A stretch of DNA of 64,000 nucleotides from Cellulomonas phragmiteti (GCF_016862775.1 NZ_BONP01000003.1:1-64000); one strand, 5' to 3'; counted from the stretch's first letter, positions 1 through 7,921 are shown. Made by a program: numbers and translations. Notes: generated from the sequence alone by a model not told the origin.

Positions 1-1035
1 GCTGCTCCCGCTGCGCCGGCTCCCGCTGCTCCGCCGGCACCGGTCGCCGTGCCTCCCGTGCCGCCGGCCGCGGCGCCCGCCCCCGCCTCCGCGACCCCGG
101 TGGTGCACGCCGTCGCCGACGTCGCGACACCCCTGGTGGGGGCGGTGGGCGGCGCTCTGCACGACGTCACGTCGGGCGCCGGGGAGCTGCTCGCACCCGT
201 CGCCGGTGGGGTGGCTCCCGTCGTCGAGGCCGCGTCGCCGGTCACGCACCGGCTCGACCTCGTGGGTGGCCCGCTCGCGCCCGTCGGCGAGGCCGTCGTC
301 CCGGTGGTCGACGTCCTCGCGCCCGTCGGTGGCGCGTTCGCCCCGGTCGGTCGGGCCCTCACGCCGCTGGGCGAGGCGCTGGCGCCCGTGGGTGGCGCGC
401 TCGCGCCGCTCGGTGACGCGCTGGCGCCGCTGACGCGCCCGCTCGCCCCCGTCCTCGGGCCGGTCCTGGAGCCGCTCGCCCCGACCCTGACTCCGCTCAC
501 CCCGGTGCTCGAGCCGCTCCTGCCGGTGCTCACCCCGGTCAGGCAGCTGCCGCCGTGGTCGCCTCCCGGTGCTCTCGACCCGCCCGCGGCCGGCCCCGCC
601 GCCCTGCCGGGGCGCGCGCCCGGCGCGGCTGGTCCTGTGCACGTCGCCGACGCGGCGCCGATGTCGCCCGACGCCGTCGTCGCGGCCCCGTCCCTCTCGT
701 CGTCCGTCGGCGTCGGGCCTGCGGCGAGCGCCGGGGCCCTGGCGCGTGTCGCGTCCGGACCCGTGTCGACATCGGCCACAGCTGACCCCGCGGACGGCGA
801 GGTGACGCCGGAGCTCCCCGGCGCGCCGCTGCCCGGTTCGCCCGACGCGCCCGCGGCCCCGCCCGCCGGGACGGCCACTGGCGGCGCGCCCGGCGCGGCG
901 TCGCGTCCGGCGCCCGAGGCGGTGCCCTCGGGCATCGCCGACGCCGCCGCGCTCCACCTGCTCGCGACGCTGACCGCCGGGCAGGACACGTGCCCGGCGG
1001 GCCCCGTCCTCGAGGTCCCGCACAGCCCCGCCTGA
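1..1035 (+). CDS. Pro/Ala/Val-rich low-complexity protein, 5' end outside the window
   Basis: The frame is open from base 1 to the TGA at 1033-1035, so the true start lies upstream; an in-frame ATG exists at 49 but Ala/Pro-rich coding continues before it. The middle (about 200-540) consists of short degenerate repeats of the type LAPVGGALAPVGEAL, hydrophobic residues alternating with Pro and Gly. A Pro/Ala/Ser-rich linker follows and then a short C-terminal segment with a single Cys (AGQDTCPAGP). I see no catalytic motif, membrane anchor or sorting signal in the visible part. The composition and the next gene, a chaplin-like wall protein 84 bp downstream on the same strand, suggest an extracellular structural protein. 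Function is not recognised; coding status rests on the long open frame with strong third-position GC. Confidence 0.6.
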   Translation, partial: AAPAAPAPAAPPAPVAVPPVPPAAAPAPASATPVVHAVADVATPLVGAVGGALHDVTSGAGELLAPVAGGVAPVVEAASPVTHRLDLVGGPLAPVGEAVVPVVDVLAPVGGAFAPVGRALTPLGEALAPVGGALAPLGDALAPLTRPLAPVLGPVLEPLAPTLTPLTPVLEPLLPVLTPVRQLPPWSPPGALDPPAAGPAALPGRAPGAAGPVHVADAAPMSPDAVVAAPSLSSSVGVGPAASAGALARVASGPVSTSATADPADGEVTPELPGAPLPGSPDAPAAPPAGTATGGAPGAASRPAPEAVPSGIADAAALHLLATLTAGQDTCPAGPVLEVPHSPA

Positions 1036-1119
1036 CCGGACCGCCCGCGCCGTCGTGCGCGGCACGCGTCCACCGCGCCCCGAGCGGGCGCTCCCGTTCC
1101 TCAGGCAAGGAGCACGACC

Positions 1120-2601
1120 ATGCACACGTACATCCGTCGAGCGCTGCACACGGCGCTCCTCGCAGGTGGCCTCGTCGCCGCCGGGGCCGCCGCGGCCCAG
1201 GCCGTCCCCACGGACGGCACCCTCCTCGACGTCGACATCACGCTGGGTGCCGACCACGCGGGAGGCGACGGGGGACTGATCGACCTCCCCGTCACCGTGC
1301 CCGTCGACATCTCGGGCGTCGCGCTCGGCGTCCTGGGTGACGCCACGGTCACGCGGGCCGCCCCCGCTCCGGTGGAGCCGCCCGCCCCCGCGCCGGCGGC
1401 CCCGGCACCCGAGCCGGCACCCGAGCCGGCACTCGTCCAGGTGCCGGTGACGGTGCCTGTCGACGTGTCCGGTGTCGCCCTGGGCGTCCTGGGCGACGCC
1501 GAGGTCACCGAGGCGGCGCCAGCGCCCGCTCCGGCCGCTGCACCGACCGCTCCGGCGCCCGCCGCGGAGCCGACCGGCCCCGCGGTCGTCGAGGCGCCCG
1601 TGACGGTGCCCGTGGACGTCTCGGGCGTCGCGGTCGCGATCGGGGGCGACGCCACCAGCGCGAGCACGGGCACCGCTCCCGCAGGCCCGGCACCGCAGGG
1701 CGACGCACCGGCGGCCACGGCCGGCGGCACGCTCGTGGACGCTCCGGTCGTCGCCCCCGTGGACGTGTCGGGGGTGGCCCTGGGCGTCCTGGGGGACGCC
1801 ACGGTGACGGGGACGGGCACCTCGGTGCCGCACCCCGCGGCGTCCTCCGAGGGCACGGACCGCGCTCTCGTCACGGCTCCCGTCACGGCGCCCGTGCGGG
1901 TCGGCGGCGTCGCCGTCGCGGTGCTGGGTGACGCCGAGGTGGCCGGCACGGAGCCGACCGGCACCGGTCCGGGCGCCACCGCGCCGAGCACGGACGGCGG
2001 TCTCGTCGCGCTGCCGGTGACCGTGCCGGTGGACGTCTCGGGCGTCGCGCTCGGGGTGCTGGGGGACGCCACGGTGGCACGGGTCGTCCCGGAGGGGGCC
2101 GACCCGGTGAACCCGGCCGACCCGGTGAACCCGGTGAACCCGGCCGACCCGGCCGATCCGGCCGACCCGATGAACCCGGCCGACCCGGCCGACCCCGCGC
2201 AGCTGCCGGACCCGGCCTCCCCGGTCGGCGTCTCGGGGCGGAGCGGGTCGGGCGGTGACGGCACGGTGACCACGGGCGGCACGGTGACCGCGGGCTCCAC
2301 GGTGACCACCCGCGCCACGGTGGCCGCCGGTGGCGCGGTGCGGACGGACCGGTCGGTCCTCGGCGCCGGCGCGTCGGACGTCCGGGGCCTCGCGGCACCG
2401 GCAGCCCCGGCCGAGCGCGCGGCGCTCGCCCGGACCGGCGCCGAGCCGTGGCTCGCGCCGCTCGCGCTGCTGCTCCTGACGGTGGGGATCGGCCTGCGGC
2501 GGCACGCCGCGCGCGGCCGCTCCCAGGGCGTCGTGACGGCCGCGCGGACCAGCGCGGTGACCGTGGTGCCGCGGCAGCGCGGCGCGACCGACGCGTCGTG
2601 A
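1120..2601 (+). CDS. Exported chaplin-like repeat protein with LAxTG wall-anchor signal
   Basis: The 493-residue product begins with a signal peptide (Arg-Arg at 6-7, hydrophobic core to about 26, AQA cleavage site near 28). Six copies of a 25-29 residue unit follow, starting near residues 52, 104, 154, 204, 248 and 294, with core VPVDVSGVALGVLGDA. The unit resembles the hydrophobic half of the chaplin domain (VPVHVPVNVCGNTVNVIG in Streptomyces) but has no cysteines. Ala/Pro linkers separate the units; then come NPADP repeats (about 328-358), a Thr/Val stretch, LARTG at 436-440, a hydrophobic segment 444-459 and an Arg-rich tail. LAxTG is the signal of class E sortases. A cell-wall-attached, possibly amyloid-forming surface protein is inferred. 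AAGGAG lies just before the ATG. No sortase gene is in the window. Confidence 0.8.
   Translation: MHTYIRRALHTALLAGGLVAAGAAAAQAVPTDGTLLDVDITLGADHAGGDGGLIDLPVTVPVDISGVALGVLGDATVTRAAPAPVEPPAPAPAAPAPEPAPEPALVQVPVTVPVDVSGVALGVLGDAEVTEAAPAPAPAAAPTAPAPAAEPTGPAVVEAPVTVPVDVSGVAVAIGGDATSASTGTAPAGPAPQGDAPAATAGGTLVDAPVVAPVDVSGVALGVLGDATVTGTGTSVPHPAASSEGTDRALVTAPVTAPVRVGGVAVAVLGDAEVAGTEPTGTGPGATAPSTDGGLVALPVTVPVDVSGVALGVLGDATVARVVPEGADPVNPADPVNPVNPADPADPADPMNPADPADPAQLPDPASPVGVSGRSGSGGDGTVTTGGTVTAGSTVTTRATVAAGGAVRTDRSVLGAGASDVRGLAAPAAPAERAALARTGAEPWLAPLALLLLTVGIGLRRHAARGRSQGVVTAARTSAVTVVPRQRGATDAS
1273..2090 (+). repeat. Six chaplin-like coding repeats
   Basis: Six in-frame units of roughly 75-87 bp encode the motif xPVTVPVDVSGVALGVLGDATV. 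Units 1, 2, 4 and 6 are nearly identical in the core; units 3 and 5 are more divergent (VAVAIGGDA and VRVGGVAVAVLGDA). Spacers between units are Ala/Pro/Thr-rich and vary in length. Confidence 0.8.
2101..2190 (+). repeat. NPADP short coding repeats
   Basis: Short imperfect tandem units of 6-15 bp (for example aacccggccgacccg) encode NPADP, NPVNP and ADPADP. This makes a stiff Pro-rich stalk between the chaplin-like units and the wall anchor. Such arrays commonly change length by slippage. Confidence 0.7.
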
Positions 2602-2607
2602 GCGTGC

Positions 2608-2644
2608 CGGTCGGCGGGGACGGGTGGACCGTCCCCGCCGACCG
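2608..2644. terminator. Bidirectional terminator between converging genes
   Basis: A perfect 15-bp stem (2608-2622 with 2630-2644) closes a 7-nt loop. It lies between the end of the chaplin-like gene (+) and the end of ppk2 (-), with no T-tract, as is usual at this GC content. Confidence 0.75.
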
Positions 2645-2648
2645 GGCG

Positions 2649-3698
2649 TCAGCGCGTGGCCTCGAGCCGCGCGAGCTCGGCCGCGACGTCGTACCCGGGC
2701 TCGGGCCAGCCGAGGTCCAGGTCGACGAGCGCGCGGTGCAGCAGCGCGCTCACGGCCAGCCGTGCGTACCACTTGCTGTCCGCCGGCACGACGTGCCACG
2801 GCGCGACCTCGGTGCTGGTCCGGTCGAGCACCTCCTGGTACGCGGCCTCGTACGCGGGCCGCCTGGCGCGCACGTCGACGTCCGACGGGCTGTACTTCCA
2901 GTGCTTGTCCGGCCGCTCGAGGCGCTCGCGCAGCCGCTGGTACTGCTCCTGGCGCGACACCCACAGCGCGACCTTGACGATCGTGGTCCCGGCGGCGGCG
3001 ACCTGCGCCTCGAAGCGGTTGATCTCGTCGAACCTCTTCTGCCACACCTCCGGGGCGACCAGCTCGTCCACGCGCACGACCAGCACGTCCTCGTAGTGCG
3101 AGCGGTCGAAGACGCCGATGCTGCCGCCGCGGGGGAGCGCCCGGCGGACCCGCCACAGGTAGTGGTGGCGGCGCTCCTCGGCGCTCGGGACGCCGAACGA
3201 CCGCAGCGCGACACCCTGCGGGTCCACGAGGCCGAGCACGTGGCGCACGATGCCGCCCTTGCCGGCGGTGTCCAGGCCCTGCAGGACGAGCAGCACGGAG
3301 CGCTGCCCCCCGGTGCGTCCGTGCGCGAACAACCGTTCCTGGAGGTCCGAGAGCTCGCCCCCCACCGCCGCCAGGGCCTGTTCGCCGTCGGACCGTGACC
3401 CGTCGAACCCGGGCGTGGCACCCGGGTCGACGTCCGCGAGCCGGAAGCCGGGGCGCACGCGCAGCAGCTCCGTGACGGCGTCACCGCGCACGAGCAGGTC
3501 GGTCGCGCTGCTCTCGGTCCCGCTCGCTGCCCCAGCCGTGGCGCGAGCCTTCGTCCGGGCCTTCGCCGCCTTGTCCGTCCCGGCCTCCGCCGCCTTGTCC
3601 TGCTTCCCGGCCTTCGCCGCCTTGTCCTGCTTGCCCGCCTTCGCGGACCTCTCCGCCGTGCCGGACCCCGCGCTGCTCTTCTTCGTGCCCTTCGCCAT
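2649..3698 (-). CDS. ppk2: Polyphosphate kinase 2 family protein
   Basis: This 349-residue PPK2-family enzyme transfers phosphate between polyphosphate and nucleotides. Walker A GLDTAGKGG is at 141-149, Walker B FDRSHYED at 197-204, and the lid arginines RVRRALPRGG at 183-192. The C-terminal part with HWKYSPSDVDVR is typical of the polyphosphate:nucleotide phosphotransferase subgroup. Residues 1-60 are an extra lysine/alanine-rich tail with two AGKQDKAA units, resembling histone H1-like tails and probably disordered. The ATG at 3698 has AGGAGA seven bases upstream, which fixes the start. It is the third gene of a trkH-trkA-ppk2 operon, 41 bp after trkA. The tail may bind polyphosphate or DNA (inference). 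Whether it phosphorylates ADP, GDP or AMP cannot be told from motifs here. Confidence 0.92.
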   Translation of the reverse strand: MAKGTKKSSAGSGTAERSAKAGKQDKAAKAGKQDKAAEAGTDKAAKARTKARATAGAASGTESSATDLLVRGDAVTELLRVRPGFRLADVDPGATPGFDGSRSDGEQALAAVGGELSDLQERLFAHGRTGGQRSVLLVLQGLDTAGKGGIVRHVLGLVDPQGVALRSFGVPSAEERRHHYLWRVRRALPRGGSIGVFDRSHYEDVLVVRVDELVAPEVWQKRFDEINRFEAQVAAAGTTIVKVALWVSRQEQYQRLRERLERPDKHWKYSPSDVDVRARRPAYEAAYQEVLDRTSTEVAPWHVVPADSKWYARLAVSALLHRALVDLDLGWPEPGYDVAAELARLEATR

Positions 3699-3739
3699 GA
3701 CGGTCTCCTCGTCGTGATGCGGGTGGTGGGTGCGCGCGC

Positions 3740-4447
3740 TCAGGGACGTGCGGCGAAGCGCTCGAGCAGGTCGGCGTGGCCGCCGACGATGACCAGGTCG
3801 TTGGCCGAGATGCGGGTGTCGGGTGTCGCGTACTGGAAGTCGATCCCGGGCGACTTCACGCCGATGATCGTCACCCCGTACCGCTCGCGGACCTTGGACT
3901 GCGCCAGCGTGAAGCCCTGCGTCTCCTTCGGCGGGCGCATCTTGACGACCGTGAAGCCGTCCTCGACCTCGATGTAGTCGAGCATCTTGCCGCTGACGAG
4001 GTGCGCGACGCGCGAGCCGGCGTCGGCCTCCGGGAGCACCACGTGGTGCGCACCGATGCGCTGCAGGATGCGGGCGTGCTCGGAGCTGATGGCCTTGGCC
4101 CAGATCTGCGGCACCCCGATGTCGACGAGGTTGCCCGTGATGAGCACGGACGCCTCGAGGTACGAGCCGACGCCGACGACGGCGACGGGGAACTCGCGCG
4201 CACCCAGCTGCTCGAGCGCGTCGGGGTTCACGGCGTCCGCCTCGACCAGGGGGATGCGACCCGCCCACTGCGCGACGAGCTCCGGGCTGCGCTCGACGGC
4301 CAGCACGTCCTGGCCCAGGCGGTCGAGGGTCGCCGCGATCGCGGAGCCGAACCGCCCGAGGCCGATCACGAGGACACCCTGGTCCTTCTTGGGGGCGCGG
4401 GGCGCGGTGCGGGCGTCGCCGCCGGCCGGGCGCGGGCTGTCAGCCAA
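3740..4447 (-). CDS. trkA: Potassium uptake regulatory subunit TrkA/KtrA-like (RCK domain)
   Basis: A 235-residue cytosolic RCK protein. The Rossmann NAD-binding motif GLGRFGS is at 29-35, an acidic ligand follows the second strand (VERS), and a TrkA-C domain occupies about 150-235. It gates the TrkH/KtrB channel encoded directly upstream. The preferred start is TTG at 4447: it overlaps the trkH stop region (ATTGGCTGA) and has GGAGGAG seven bases upstream, whereas the only upstream in-frame ATG lies deep inside trkH and has no ribosome site. Residues 2-22 form a short Pro/Arg-rich lead not found in many homologues. The trkH-trkA overlap indicates translational coupling. Confidence 0.9.
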   Translation of the reverse strand: MADSPRPAGGDARTAPRAPKKDQGVLVIGLGRFGSAIAATLDRLGQDVLAVERSPELVAQWAGRIPLVEADAVNPDALEQLGAREFPVAVVGVGSYLEASVLITGNLVDIGVPQIWAKAISSEHARILQRIGAHHVVLPEADAGSRVAHLVSGKMLDYIEVEDGFTVVKMRPPKETQGFTLAQSKVRERYGVTIIGVKSPGIDFQYATPDTRISANDLVIVGGHADLLERFAARP

Positions 4448-5813
4448 TGATGGGCCTCTCCTCCGGGTAGCGGATGACACGACGACGGTTGCGCAGCGCG
4501 AGCGCGGCCGCAAGCGTCATGGTGCCGGTCCGGCCGATGAACATGAGTGTGACGAGCAGGTACTTCGCGGGTGGGGGCAGGTCCGCGGTGATGCCGGTGG
4601 ACAGGCCGCACGTGGCGAACGCCGAGATCACCTCGAACAGGATGCGGTCCAGCGTCAGCCCGGTCATCGCGAGCAGCAGCAGGGACGCGACGAGCACGAT
4701 CGTCGCGGAGATGAACCCGACCGCGATCGCGACCTGCAGCGTCTCGCGCGAGATCCGCCGGCCGAACGCCTCGACGTCGCGGTCGCCGCGGCCCTCGGCG
4801 ACGATCGCCAGCAGCATGACGGCCAGGGTCGTGACCTTGATGCCGCCGGCCGTCGACGCGGACCCGCCCCCGACGAACATCAGCGCGTCGAGCAGCAGCC
4901 ACGTGCCCTCGTGCATCTGGCCGACGTCCACCGTCGAGAAGCCGCCCGAGCGCGGCATGACGCCGGCGAACAGGGAGGCGAGGACCGTGCCGCCGGCGTC
5001 GAGCGGCTGGAACGTCCCGGGGTTGGTCCACTCGAACGCCGCGACGACGACGGACCCGAACGCGAGCAGCCCGAGGCTGGTCGTGATCGTCAGCTTGGAG
5101 TGCAGGCTCCAGCGACCCGGCTGGCGCAGGTAGCTGGCGACGTTGAGGATCACGGGGAACCCGAGGGACCCGATGAACACGCCGATGATGATCGGCAGCA
5201 GCATCCACCAGTCGGAGACGAACGGGCTCAGGCCCTCCGCGGTCGGCACGAACCCGGCGTTGTTGAACGCCGAGACCGCGTAGAAGCCGGCGTGCCACGC
5301 GGCGGTGCCGACGGGCTCGCCGTGCACGAGCAGCCGGGGGAACAGCACGATCGCGATGACGACCTCGAGCGCCGTGGACGTGACGATGACGGTGCGCACG
5401 AGCGACCCGACCTCGCCGAGCCGTGTCACCTTGGTCTCCGAGGAGACCAGCAGCCGCTGCGTGAGACCGATGCGGCGCGACACCGCCATCCCCAGCAGCG
5501 AGGCGAGGGTCATGACGCCCAGCCCGCCGATCTTGATGGCGAGCAGGATGACGACCAGTCCCCACGCCGACCAGTACTCCCCGGTCGGGACGACGACCAG
5601 ACCCGTCACGGTGGTCGCGGACGTCGCGGTGAACAGCGCGTCCACGAACGGCGCCCGCTGCCCGTCGGCGGTCGCCCACGGGGCCGAGAGCAGCGCGGTG
5701 ATGATGGCGATCACGAGGGCGAACACGCCAAGCGCGAGCCGGGCGGGGGACTGCCGGGCGGACCGGTCGACGTAGTCGCGCGCGCGCCACAGCAGGCCGG
5801 GCCCCGTCGCCAT
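4440..5813 (-). CDS. trkH: Potassium uptake channel TrkH/KtrB
   Basis: A 457-residue integral membrane K+ transporter with the four-repeat M1-P-M2 fold. The pore loops read TATSATTVTGL, SAFNNAGFV, MPRSGGFSTVD and SAFATCGLSTGIT, each with the selectivity-filter glycine. At least eight hydrophobic segments are visible. Its length and the adjacent RCK subunit fit the KtrB/TrkH type. AGGAGG precedes the ATG by four bases. It is first in the operon with trkA and ppk2 and diverges from acuC across a 135-bp gap. K+ or K+/Na+ coupling cannot be decided from sequence. Confidence 0.94.
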   Translation of the reverse strand: MATGPGLLWRARDYVDRSARQSPARLALGVFALVIAIITALLSAPWATADGQRAPFVDALFTATSATTVTGLVVVPTGEYWSAWGLVVILLAIKIGGLGVMTLASLLGMAVSRRIGLTQRLLVSSETKVTRLGEVGSLVRTVIVTSTALEVVIAIVLFPRLLVHGEPVGTAAWHAGFYAVSAFNNAGFVPTAEGLSPFVSDWWMLLPIIIGVFIGSLGFPVILNVASYLRQPGRWSLHSKLTITTSLGLLAFGSVVVAAFEWTNPGTFQPLDAGGTVLASLFAGVMPRSGGFSTVDVGQMHEGTWLLLDALMFVGGGSASTAGGIKVTTLAVMLLAIVAEGRGDRDVEAFGRRISRETLQVAIAVGFISATIVLVASLLLLAMTGLTLDRILFEVISAFATCGLSTGITADLPPPAKYLLVTLMFIGRTGTMTLAAALALRNRRRVIRYPEERPIIG

Positions 5814-5948
5814 CCGACCTCCTGCCGCCGTGCTCGTGCTGACAGCACACTCTGGCACGCGGTGCCCGCGTCCACGCACCGGCGCGGCGGCCGCGCCACG
5901 GGGCCGGTCAGGTCGACACGTCCGCCACGGCGGTGGGACGGTGGGCCC

Positions 5949-7160
5949 ATGTCCCCCACCGACGACCCGGCCGGCGGCGGCCGCGCGACGCTGCGGGTGG
6001 TCTGGTCGACGGAGCTGCTCGCCTACGACTTCGGCTTCGGGCACCCCATGACGTCGGACCGGATCGACCTGACGATCGCGCTCGCGGCCCAGCTGGGGCT
6101 GCTCGACGCGCCCGGCGTCGAGCTGGTGGGCGCGGAGCCGGCGTCCGACGCGCTGCTGGCCACGGTCCACGACCCGCAGTACGTCGCCGCCGTGCACGCC
6201 GCGGCCGAGCACGGGGTGCCCGACCTGGTCCGTGGGCTGGGCACGCGGGACGACCCGCTGTTCCCCCAGATGCACGAGGCGGCCGCGCGGGTCGTCGCGG
6301 GCACGGTCGACGCCGCGATGGCCGTGTGGGAGGGGCGGGCCGAGCACGCGCTGAACGTGGGGGGCGGCCTGCACCACGCGCAGCCCGGTGCGGCGTCCGG
6401 GTTCTGCGTGTACAACGACGCGGCCGTGGCGATCCGCGCCCTGCTCGACGCGGGTGCGCGGCGGGTCGCGTACGTCGACGTCGACGCGCACCACGGCGAC
6501 GGCGTGCAGGCGGTCTTCTGGGACGACCCGCGGGTGCTGACCGTGTCGGTGCACGAGACGGGGCACGCGCTGTTCCCCGGCACGGGCTACCCGACGGAGA
6601 CCGGCGGGCCGCTCGCGGACGGCACCTCGGTCAACGTGGCGCTGCCCTCGCGCACGGACGACCGCGGCTGGCTGCGCGCGATCGAGGCGGTCGTGCCGGC
6701 CGTGCTGCGCGAGTTCGCGCCGGACGTGCTCCTCACCCAGCACGGGTGCGACACCCACCGGATGGACCCGCTCGCGACCCTGCGCGTCTCCGTGGACGCG
6801 CAGCGCGTGGCCGCGACGATGCTGCACGACCTGGCCCACGAGGTCTGCGACGGCCGCTGGGTGGCGCTGGGCGGCGGGGGGTACGCGATCCTCGACGTGG
6901 TGCCCCGGACGTGGTCGCACCTGGTCGGCGTCGCGTCCCACCGGCCGGTCGACCCGCAGACCCCGCTGCCCGCGACGTGGTTGGACGCGGTCCGCCAGCG
7001 CTACGGGCGCGAGGCGGTGCCGTGGATGACGGACCACGAGCCCGCGACGTTCCGGCCGTGGTCCGCCGGGTACGACCCGGCCGACGACGTCGACCGGGCC
7101 GTCCGTGCGACGCGCAACGCCGTCTTCCCGTCCCTGGGCCTGGACCCCGAGCTCGACTGA
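5949..7160 (+). CDS. acuC: AcuC-like class I histone deacetylase family protein
   Basis: A 403-residue member of the arginase/deacetylase fold. Visible zinc and catalytic motifs are GFGHPMTSDRI near the N-terminus, the His pair in GGGLHHA, VDVDAHHGDGVQ with the Asp/His metal ligands, QHGCDTH with the second Asp ligand, and LGGGGY. AcuC enzymes deacetylate lysine side chains, classically acetyl-CoA synthetase. No acs or acetyltransferase partner lies next to it. The ATG at 5949 is preceded by GACGGT and exactly six bases, the leaderless pattern seen elsewhere in the window, and there is no clear Shine-Dalgarno. The C-terminal 60 residues are variable and rich in Trp/Asp. Confidence 0.9.
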   Translation: MSPTDDPAGGGRATLRVVWSTELLAYDFGFGHPMTSDRIDLTIALAAQLGLLDAPGVELVGAEPASDALLATVHDPQYVAAVHAAAEHGVPDLVRGLGTRDDPLFPQMHEAAARVVAGTVDAAMAVWEGRAEHALNVGGGLHHAQPGAASGFCVYNDAAVAIRALLDAGARRVAYVDVDAHHGDGVQAVFWDDPRVLTVSVHETGHALFPGTGYPTETGGPLADGTSVNVALPSRTDDRGWLRAIEAVVPAVLREFAPDVLLTQHGCDTHRMDPLATLRVSVDAQRVAATMLHDLAHEVCDGRWVALGGGGYAILDVVPRTWSHLVGVASHRPVDPQTPLPATWLDAVRQRYGREAVPWMTDHEPATFRPWSAGYDPADDVDRAVRATRNAVFPSLGLDPELD

Positions 7161-7304
7161 GCAGCGTCCGCGCACCGCGCCGCGGTACGGCCGGGCGGGT
7201 GTCTCCCCTTTCCCACCTGTCACACCCGCCACTACTGTGATCCGAGCACCCGGCACGTCGGGTGCGCGACGCCGGCGCGCCCCGGCCTGCGGGAGGGCCG
7301 GAGC

Positions 7305-7541
7305 ATGAGCGAGGGGCAGAGCGGTCCCCAGGGCCGCGTGCGGTTCCTCACGGTCGTCGAGGTCGCGGACCTCATGCGGGTCTCCCGGATGACCGTGTAC
7401 CGGCTGGTGCACGCGGGCGAGCTGCCCGCCGTGCGGGTGGGGCGGTCGTTCCGGGTGCCGCAGGACGCGCTGGACGCGTACCTGCGCTCGTCGGCCACCG
7501 TCGAGCCCGAGGACCTGGGCGAGGGGCGCCGCACCTCCTGA
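7305..7541 (+). CDS. Excisionase-family helix-turn-helix protein
   Basis: A 78-residue protein that is almost entirely a winged HTH_17 domain (FLTVVEVADLMRVSRMTVYRLVHAGELPAVRVGRSFRVPQDAL). It has no phage neighbours. It sits directly upstream of the bS22 gene, the same arrangement as M. tuberculosis Rv0500A-Rv0500B (from memory), so it is a chromosomal housekeeping regulator rather than a true excisionase. A TACTGT -10-like hexamer lies at 7233-7238, and GGGAGG precedes the ATG. Target genes are unknown. Confidence 0.88.
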   Translation: MSEGQSGPQGRVRFLTVVEVADLMRVSRMTVYRLVHAGELPAVRVGRSFRVPQDALDAYLRSSATVEPEDLGEGRRTS

Positions 7542-7722
7542 CCGACCCCCACGGGGCTCGGTGGCGGCCGCCGTTCGCGGTCGTGGGACCGGATCGCGTA
7601 AGGTGGGCGCTCGGACTTCTGCGTGCGTGGGTGATTCGGGTGGGCCCGATGCGCACCGCGCGTCGATCGACCACCATCTCGCGACCATGTCGGGTCGCGA
7701 CCGGACACGAGTGAGGACCGCT

Positions 7723-7821
7723 ATGGGTTCCGTCATCAAGAAGCGTCGCAAGCGCATGGCGAAGAAGAAGCACCGCAAGCTGCTGCGCAAGACGCGCCAC
7801 CAGCGCCGCAACAAGAAGTGA
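7723..7821 (+). CDS. Ribosomal protein bS22 (AURKAIP1/COX24-type short basic protein)
   Basis: A 32-residue, extremely basic peptide starting MGSVIKKRRKRMAKKKHR. It is nearly identical to the actinobacterial small-subunit protein bS22 that was first annotated as Rv0500B. The start follows GTGAGG by six bases. A possible promoter (TAAGGT at 7599-7604) lies in the 181-bp gap after the HTH gene, so it may be expressed separately. A strong hairpin follows at 7855-7880. Confidence 0.93.
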   Translation: MGSVIKKRRKRMAKKKHRKLLRKTRHQRRNKK

Positions 7822-7854
7822 GCTGACCGCCGCACCGCGGCGCGCAGTGCACCA

Positions 7855-7880
7855 CGGGCCCGGTCGGACGACCGGGCCCG
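7855..7880 (+). terminator. Terminator after bS22
   Basis: A perfect 12-bp inverted repeat (7855-7866 with 7869-7880) sits 33 bp past the bS22 stop. With only two bases between the arms, the tip pair probably opens to make the loop. Confidence 0.75.
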
Positions 7881-7907
7881 ACGTGTGTCTGCCCTCACGG
7901 GCGAGGT

Positions 7908-7921
7908 CTACAACGATGTAG
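7908..7921. promoter_or_regulatory. LacI-type operator overlapping a -10 box
   Basis: CTACAACGATGTAG is an almost perfect 14-bp palindrome with a central CG, the LacI/GalR operator form. It overlaps the -10-like TAGCCT at 7919-7924 and lies about 90 bp before the LacI gene at 8009. Autorepression and control of the downstream glycosidase are inferred. Confidence 0.65.

Noticed and set aside
2101-2190. CRISPR-like array
   Set aside because: Units are 6-15 bp, in frame, with no spacers; it is a coding Pro-rich repeat.
1101-2318. 405-codon Thr/Ser/Gly-rich frame antisense to the chaplin-like gene
   Set aside because: Its regular repeats mirror the sense-strand repeats; the sense frame has a signal peptide, sorting signal and ribosome site.
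7305-7541. Excisionase-like gene as a trace of a prophage
   Set aside because: No integrase, att site or phage genes nearby, and the HTH-bS22 pair is conserved in actinobacteria.
4440-7898. Open frame of over 1100 codons antisense to acuC and continuing into trkH
   Set aside because: Only the trkH end has homology and codon bias; the rest is an Arg/His/Pro-rich shadow of acuC caused by very high GC.
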